A DNA stretch of 64,000 nucleotides from an uncultured Sphingomonadaceae bacterium (GTDB lineage Bacteria > Pseudomonadota > Alphaproteobacteria > Sphingomonadales > Sphingomonadaceae). The notes under the pieces are model-generated. The model had not been told where the DNA came from and searched no databases. It saw nothing but the letters and a program-made list of their open reading frames with translations. Below are positions 59,650 through 64,000 of the stretch, one piece after another. Position numbers and translations under genes: made by a program. Location of the stretch: NCBI GenBank assembly GCA_946479505.1, contig CAMLGC010000004.1:1-64000 (forward strand). Direction: 5' to 3'. Every line of letters begins with the position of its first letter. The first letter of the stretch is position 1.

Positions 59650-61446
59650 ATGTCCACCTATGCCGACCGCCTCCACGCGCTTCGCGAGCAGTTGAAGCGC
59701 GACCGGCTCGATGGCTTCGTCGTGCCGCTCACCGATGAGCATATGAGCGAGTATGTCGGCGACTATGCGCAGCGCCTCGCCTGGCTCACCGGGTTCCAGG
59801 GATCGGCGGGCAGCGCCGCGGTGCTGCCGGAGAAGGCGGCGGTTTTCACCGACGGGCGCTACACGCTCCAGGTACGCGAACAGGTCGACGGGACGCACTG
59901 GCAGTATGTCCCTGTCCCCGACGTCAAGATCTCCGACTGGCTCGCCGATCATGCGGGCGAGGGCGCGCGGGTGGGCTATGATCCGTGGCTCCACACCCGC
60001 CAATGGGTGAAGGAAGCCACCAGGGCGCTCGCCGCGACCGGCGCCGAGCTGGTGGCGGTCGAAACCAACCCCGTCGATGCCGTGTGGCCCGATCGGCCGG
60101 CCCCCTCCGACGCCCGACTCGCCATCCAGTCCGATGTGGCGGCCGGGCGATCCTCGGCCGACAAGCGGCAGGAGATCGCCGACTGGCTGGCGGAGAAGAA
60201 GGCCGACGCGGTCGTGCTGTCGGCGCTCGATTCGATCGCCTGGACGCTCAACGTGCGCGGCGGCGATGTCGCGCATACGCCCGTCGCACTCGCCTATGCG
60301 ATCGTCCAGGCGGACGGCACCGCCGACCTTTACGTGGCGCAGCACAAGCTCACCGATGCGGTCCGCCAGCACCTCGGAAATGCCGTGCGCCTCCACGACC
60401 GGCTCGCCTTCGCGGGCGACTTGGCGAACTACAAGGGCAAGCGTGTCGCCGCCGATCCCGATCGCGCGGTCGCCGCGATCTTCGATGCGCTCGAGGCGGG
60501 CGGCGCCACCGTCCTGTCGGTGCGCGATCCTGCCGTGCTCGCCAAGGCGATCAAGAACGAGACCGAGATCGCCGGCCACCGCGCCGCGAGCATCCGCGAC
60601 GGCGCAGCGCTCAGCCGCTTCCTGCGCTGGGTAGAGGCGCGCGCGCCGCAGGGCGGCCTCACCGAACTCGATTGCGTGGCGAAGCTCCAGGGCTTTCGCG
60701 AGGCGACCGGCGTTCTCAAAGACACCTCGTTCGATACGATCTCGGCGACCGGCGCGCACGGCGCGAGCCCGCATTACCACTCGACGCCCGAATCCAATGC
60801 CGAGCTCAAGCCGGGCGAGCTCTACCTTGTCGATTCGGGCGGGCAGTATGAGGACGGCACCACCGACGTCACCCGCGTGATCCCGGTCGGCGAGCCGAGC
60901 CACGAGATGAAGGACCGCTTCACCCGCGTCCTCAAGGGCAATATCGCGCTCGACACCGCGCTGTTCCCGCACGGCACCAACGGCGGCCAGCTCGATTCTT
61001 TCGCGCGCCGGCCCCTTTGGGAGACGGGCCTCGATTTCGCGCACGGCACCGGCCACGGCGTCGGCGCGTACCTGTCGGTCCATGAAGGCCCGCAGCGGAT
61101 CGCCAAGCCGACCTATCCCGGCGGAGGGCCGGCCGAGCCGCTGCTGCCGGGCATGATCCTGTCGAACGAGCCCGGCTATTACAAAGCGGGCGAATACGGC
61201 ATCCGCATCGAGACGCTCGTGCTGGTGGTCGAGCGCGCGATCGCAGGCGGCGACATGCCCATGCTCGGCTTCGAGACGCTCACCTTCGTGCCGATCGAGC
61301 GCGCATTGATCCTTCCCGATCTGCTCACATCCGACGAGCGCGATTGGCTCGATACGTACCACGCACACGTGCTCGAGAAGATCGGCCCCGAGCTCGAAGG
61401 CGAGGATCGCGCCTGGCTCGAAGCCAAATGCGCGCCGATCGGCTAG
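59650..61446 (+). CDS. pepP: Xaa-Pro aminopeptidase P (M24B family)
   Basis: This 598-residue dimetal peptidase removes an N-terminal residue before proline. Two creatinase-like N-terminal domains precede the pita-bread domain, whose metal ligands are seen in LVDSGGQYEDGTTDVTR (aspartates), GTGHGVGAYLSVHEGP (histidine) and NEPGYYKAGEYGIRIE (glutamate), plus the terminal FVPIE. The length (about 600) matches the eukaryote-like aminopeptidase P1 subgroup. The start MSTYADRLHALR follows AAAGG. Its stop overlaps the convergent small gene by 4 bases. Confidence 0.95.
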   Translation: MSTYADRLHALREQLKRDRLDGFVVPLTDEHMSEYVGDYAQRLAWLTGFQGSAGSAAVLPEKAAVFTDGRYTLQVREQVDGTHWQYVPVPDVKISDWLADHAGEGARVGYDPWLHTRQWVKEATRALAATGAELVAVETNPVDAVWPDRPAPSDARLAIQSDVAAGRSSADKRQEIADWLAEKKADAVVLSALDSIAWTLNVRGGDVAHTPVALAYAIVQADGTADLYVAQHKLTDAVRQHLGNAVRLHDRLAFAGDLANYKGKRVAADPDRAVAAIFDALEAGGATVLSVRDPAVLAKAIKNETEIAGHRAASIRDGAALSRFLRWVEARAPQGGLTELDCVAKLQGFREATGVLKDTSFDTISATGAHGASPHYHSTPESNAELKPGELYLVDSGGQYEDGTTDVTRVIPVGEPSHEMKDRFTRVLKGNIALDTALFPHGTNGGQLDSFARRPLWETGLDFAHGTGHGVGAYLSVHEGPQRIAKPTYPGGGPAEPLLPGMILSNEPGYYKAGEYGIRIETLVLVVERAIAGGDMPMLGFETLTFVPIERALILPDLLTSDERDWLDTYHAHVLEKIGPELEGEDRAWLEAKCAPIG

Positions 61447-61577
61447 TCGGAAGAGGGCTCGGCGTGCGGCTCGCAGGGCGGTGTCTCGCGGCTCCCGCGC
61501 GTCCGTGCCTTGCGCTTGCGCAGGTTCTCGCGCAGTTTCTGCGCAAGCCGCGCCGCCCGATCGTCCTTCTCGGTCAT
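61443..61577 (-). CDS. Small highly charged conserved hypothetical protein
   Basis: This 44-residue protein reads MTEKDDRAARLAQKLRENLRKRKAR and then a polar tail. It is a single basic amphipathic helix, a pattern seen in many sphingomonads as a short protein of unknown role. ATG 61577 is preferred; the longer frame from 61715 is antisense to tRNA-Thr and is rejected. RNA or membrane binding is only a guess. Confidence 0.6.
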   Translation of the reverse strand: MTEKDDRAARLAQKLRENLRKRKARTRGSRETPPCEPHAEPSSD

Positions 61578-61658
61578 GGACCTGCGATTATGCCTGCGCG
61601 CGCACCTTGACAATCCCGCCCGCTCGCGGCCATAGGCCCCGCTCCCCGACCGGACCGT

Positions 61659-61711
<53 letters not shown>

Positions 61712-61733
<22 letters not shown>

Positions 61734-62197
61734 TTCCCGGCGGGTTCCAGGCACGCGATCGCCGCCGCGTCGATCGCCGATGCCGCGCCGCTCAACGCAT
61801 AGACATCGGCAAACGGGCGTCCGTTGCCGCTCACCCCCTCGACGCTCATGCTCCGACCCGATCGCATCGCGCCGACGATCGCCGCATCGGTGTCGGCATC
61901 GGGCGCCCAGGCCCGATCGCCGCGCGCGACCAGCTCGAATCGACGATCGCCGATGCTGAGCGTGATCCGCGAGGGCTCGCCCGCGGTCCGGCTCAATCGC
62001 GCGGCGAACTGGTTGCGGACGCCGCGGTCCGGCCAGGTTCCGACGCTCGCATAGGCGCCCATCCGCGCCGCTGTGCTGCCGGACACCGGCCTGCTGATCG
62101 CATAGCAGCGCCCCTCATCGCGAAACGCGCCCCACCCATCATAGATGCCGATCGCCTGTGGCCCCGCCAGCACCAGCGCGAGCGCGGCGACGATCAT
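61712..62197 (-). CDS. Small exported hypothetical protein, 3' end antisense to tRNA-Thr
   Basis: This 161-residue protein has a short hydrophobic leader (MIVAALALVLAGPQAIG) and a beta-rich body (GRCYAISRPVSGS, RITLSIGDRRFELVARG) resembling invasion-associated locus B-type or hypothetical sphingomonad proteins, without a firm family. The start at 62197 overlaps the histidine-phosphatase stop (ATGA). The last 22 bases, including the stop, are antisense to the 3' end of tRNA-Thr, so the C-terminal residues EPAGNGAAGED are dictated in part by the tRNA. Confidence 0.7.
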
Positions 62198-62823
62198 GCC
62201 GGTGCCCGCCCGCTGCCGCGATGGACGACCGTCTCGATACCGTTCTCGATCATCACCACCGATCCTTGCGGCAGCGAAGGTGCGACCGGCGCGCCGACCG
62301 CCGGGGTGTCGCACAGCCCGATCATCACCCCGCGCATCACTCGACTCGATAAACCGTGCATGAGCACCAGCCGGTCGCCCGGATCGTCAGCCGTGTCGGC
62401 AAGCCAATCCGAGACCCGCTCGGCGATCTCGTGATACGCCTCGCCATCGGGCGCGCAGTTCAGCAGCCCGGTTTTCCGATCGATTACCCCGCCGATCTCG
62501 GCATAGGAACGCCCGCCCCAGCTCCCGACGCCGATCTCGACCAGCCGTGCGTCGGTCCTCGCCTCGTGCCAGTCGAGCCCGAGATGCTCGGCGATCACTG
62601 CCAGCGTCTGAAGCGCGCGACCGGTCGGCGATGCCCACAAGGTGAGACGCGGCCGATCGCCCAGAAGTGTTTGAAGCGCCGCCCCGATCTCGTCGGCCTG
62701 CGCGAAGCCGGCGCGCGTCAAGGGCGTATGCGGCGCATCTCCCTGCAATCGGCGCGCGGCATTGAACACGGTCTCGCCGTGCCGCGCGATGAAGTCCCGC
62801 CCCGCTCTCGTCTTGGAAGCCAC
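62194..62823 (-). CDS. Histidine phosphatase family protein
   Basis: This 209-residue phosphoglycerate-mutase-like protein has the phospho-histidine motif IARHGETVFNAARRLQG at residues 12-28, the ASPTGRALQTL helix and the second histidine in LVLMHGLSSRVMRG. It is probably a phosphatase on a small phosphorylated compound; a mutase is less likely because of the short length. It is followed by the small exported protein with a 4-base overlap, and divergent from the outer-membrane protein gene by 136 bases. Confidence 0.9.
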   Translation of the reverse strand: MASKTRAGRDFIARHGETVFNAARRLQGDAPHTPLTRAGFAQADEIGAALQTLLGDRPRLTLWASPTGRALQTLAVIAEHLGLDWHEARTDARLVEIGVGSWGGRSYAEIGGVIDRKTGLLNCAPDGEAYHEIAERVSDWLADTADDPGDRLVLMHGLSSRVMRGVMIGLCDTPAVGAPVAPSLPQGSVVMIENGIETVVHRGSGRAPA

Positions 62824-62959
62824 CGACTCTCTTTCAAGCCCGTGTGGCGCAAAAGCAACGCTTTTCCGCGTTTATCTGGGGTTCATGCAACTTCGAAAGG
62901 GCCCGCCCATTTCCGCTCTCCGCCCCACCGACGGGCGCGAAAACAAGAATGGAGTTCTT

Positions 62960-63619
62960 ATGCGTAAGCTTGTTCTGACCGCCTTCGCTGCCGCGACCGC
63001 GACGGCTGCGTTCGCCACCCCGGCGCTCGCGCAGGACGCGACCTTCACCGGCCCGCGCATCGGCGTCCTCGCCGGCTATGACGGCATCCGCCCGGGCAGC
63101 ACCGAGGATTCGGACATCGCCGGCGACGACCAGTCCGCCGATGGCCTGCTCTACGGGCTCGACGCCGGCTACGATGTCGGCCTGGGCAATGCGGTGATCG
63201 GCGCCGAGGCCGAGATTTCGGGCTCGACCGGCAAGGTCGACAACGATCCGCTCGATCCCAACGAATTCGGCTATGGCCGCGTCAAGGCCGGCCGCGACCT
63301 CTATCTGGGCGTGCGCGCCGGCATTCGCGCCAATCCCACCACCTTGGTCTATGCCAAGGGTGGCTACACCAACCAGCGGCTCGACCTCACCCACGGCGAC
63401 GATGACAGCGAGACCGGACGACACTTTAACCTTGATGGCTATCGCATCGGCGCGGGCGTCGAGGAAGCGATCGGCACCAACACCTATGCCAAGCTCGAAT
63501 ATCGCTATTCGAACTATGGTGACGCCCGCCTCGAATATGCCAACGGCGCCAACACCAACAATTTCAGCGTCGACACCGATCGTCACCAGGTGGTCGCGGG
63601 CCTCGGCTTCCGGTTCTGA
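62960..63619 (+). CDS. Outer-membrane beta-barrel protein (OmpA/Omp25-like porin fold)
   Basis: This 219-residue protein has a signal peptide (MRKLVLTAFAAATATAAFATPALA before QDA) and an eight-strand barrel pattern (GPRIGVLAGYDGI, GLDAGYDVGLGNAVIGAEAEIS, YLGVRAGIRANPTTLVYAKGGY, AKLEYRYSNYGD) ending GLGFRF with the terminal aromatic. It belongs to the small Omp25/OmpA-like barrel class of alphaproteobacteria. GGAG lies 6 bases before ATG 62960; an in-frame Met at 62762 is upstream of any homology. A strong terminator follows. Confidence 0.9.
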   Translation: MRKLVLTAFAAATATAAFATPALAQDATFTGPRIGVLAGYDGIRPGSTEDSDIAGDDQSADGLLYGLDAGYDVGLGNAVIGAEAEISGSTGKVDNDPLDPNEFGYGRVKAGRDLYLGVRAGIRANPTTLVYAKGGYTNQRLDLTHGDDDSETGRHFNLDGYRIGAGVEEAIGTNTYAKLEYRYSNYGDARLEYANGANTNNFSVDTDRHQVVAGLGFRF

Positions 63620-63649
63620 CCGGCAGCACACCGCCTTCGACGTTCCTGA

Positions 63650-63680
63650 AGGGCCGGGGCGCTTGCTCCGGCCCTTTTTT
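63650..63680 (+). terminator. Rho-independent terminator after the outer-membrane protein gene
   Basis: AGGGCCGG (63650-63657) pairs with CCGGCCCT (63668-63675), followed by TTTTTT. It is a strong intrinsic terminator separating this gene from dnaN. Confidence 0.92.
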
Positions 63681-63759
63681 GCGGTAAGGAAAGGATGGGA
63701 ATCATCCCCGGCCGCGCGCTAAGAAGGGGATCAAACGGGCACGGCCCCGGGGGAATGAG

Positions 63760-64000
63760 ATGAAGGCCACGATCGAACGCGCCATCCTCTTGAAGGGGCT
63801 CAGCCACGTCCAGTCGGTGGTCGAGCGGCGCAATACCATTCCGATCCTGTCCAACGTGCTGATCGAGGCGCGCGACGACGGCACGCTGCGGCTGATGGCG
63901 ACCGATCTCGATCTCCAGATCGACGAGAGCGTCGCCGCCGCGGTCGATCAACCCGGCGCCACCACGGTTTCGGCGCACACCTTGTTCGACATCGCCCGCA
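63760..64000 (+). CDS. dnaN: DNA polymerase III beta sliding clamp (partial, 3' end outside window)
   Basis: This is the first 80 residues of the beta clamp that tethers replicative polymerases to DNA. MKATIERAILLKGLSHVQSVVERRNTIPILSNVLIEA is the standard opening of domain 1, followed by LRLMATDLDLQIDESV. GGGGGAA lies 5-11 bases before ATG 63760. The gene runs off the right edge. It has its own promoter region downstream of the terminator at 63680. Confidence 0.97.
   Translation, partial: MKATIERAILLKGLSHVQSVVERRNTIPILSNVLIEARDDGTLRLMATDLDLQIDESVAAAVDQPGATTVSAHTLFDIAR

Noticed and set aside
59521..61368. 615-codon minus-strand frame over pepP
   Set aside because: It is an antisense shadow; the M24 metal ligands are encoded on the plus strand.

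Overview
The window is high-GC chromosomal DNA of an alphaproteobacterium, most likely a sphingomonad (Sphingomonas or a close relative). The basis is the family content and style: an FzlA-like GST-fold protein, a large TonB-dependent receptor, very dense genes with many 1-4 base stop/start overlaps, and a dispersed palindromic repeat of the CCTGAGCCTGTCGAAGG type. No species call is possible from sequence alone.

Layout. 1-24.6 kb is ordinary core genome: the 5' part of rpsD, a chorismate mutase, a TrmJ-type RNA methyltransferase, the tyrosine-degradation pair hmgA/hppD with a divergent MarR regulator, an HhH membrane protein, an FMN reductase, a class A penicillin-binding protein, a threonine aldolase, a DMT transporter with a repeat read into its N-terminus, an NAD-dependent epimerase-like protein, pepN, the fzlA-csaA pair, the glutamate synthase operon gltD-DUF2059-DUF2059-gltB, uppP and an NDUFA9-like protein. 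A tRNA-Leu(CAG) gene closes this part.

24.7-49.6 kb looks like a genomic island inserted at the 3' end of tRNA-Leu. It opens with a decayed P4-type integrase relic, and an 11-bp piece of the tRNA end (TGGGCACCATT) recurs at 49628, where core-like genes resume. Inside are an RsbQ-like hydrolase followed by a frameshifted PAS histidine kinase and a receiver-only protein, a secreted putative glycosidase, and a near-complete L-rhamnose scavenging module. One arm (minus strand) is rhaB-lldD-rhaT-GH78 rhamnosidase-tpiA; the divergent arm (plus strand) is rhaE-rhaI-DeoR regulator, then a TonB-dependent receptor and a GH99-like secreted protein. The inferred flow is: rhamnosylated glycan taken in by the receptor, rhamnose released by the rhamnosidase, imported by RhaT, isomerised by RhaI, phosphorylated by RhaB, split by RhaE to DHAP and lactaldehyde, lactaldehyde oxidised to lactate by the RhaE dehydrogenase half, lactate to pyruvate by LldD, and DHAP to GAP by the extra TIM. 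The island's right part has a possibly damaged SRPBCC protein and a self-inhibited Fic protein with a palindrome over its start codon.

49.8-64 kb is core-like again: a three-subunit gluconate-dehydrogenase-type complex (cytochrome c, GMC flavoprotein, subunit 3), an S9 oligopeptidase, a ClC channel with CBS domains, an MHS-family MFS transporter, an M24 aminopeptidase P, tRNA-Thr(GGT), a histidine phosphatase with a small secreted partner, an outer-membrane beta-barrel protein, and the 5' part of dnaN running off the right edge.

The most interesting region is the tRNA-Leu-anchored island. Its individual families are mostly known. The combination, its regulatory palindromes and the two poorly classified secreted glycosidase-like proteins are what merit checking.
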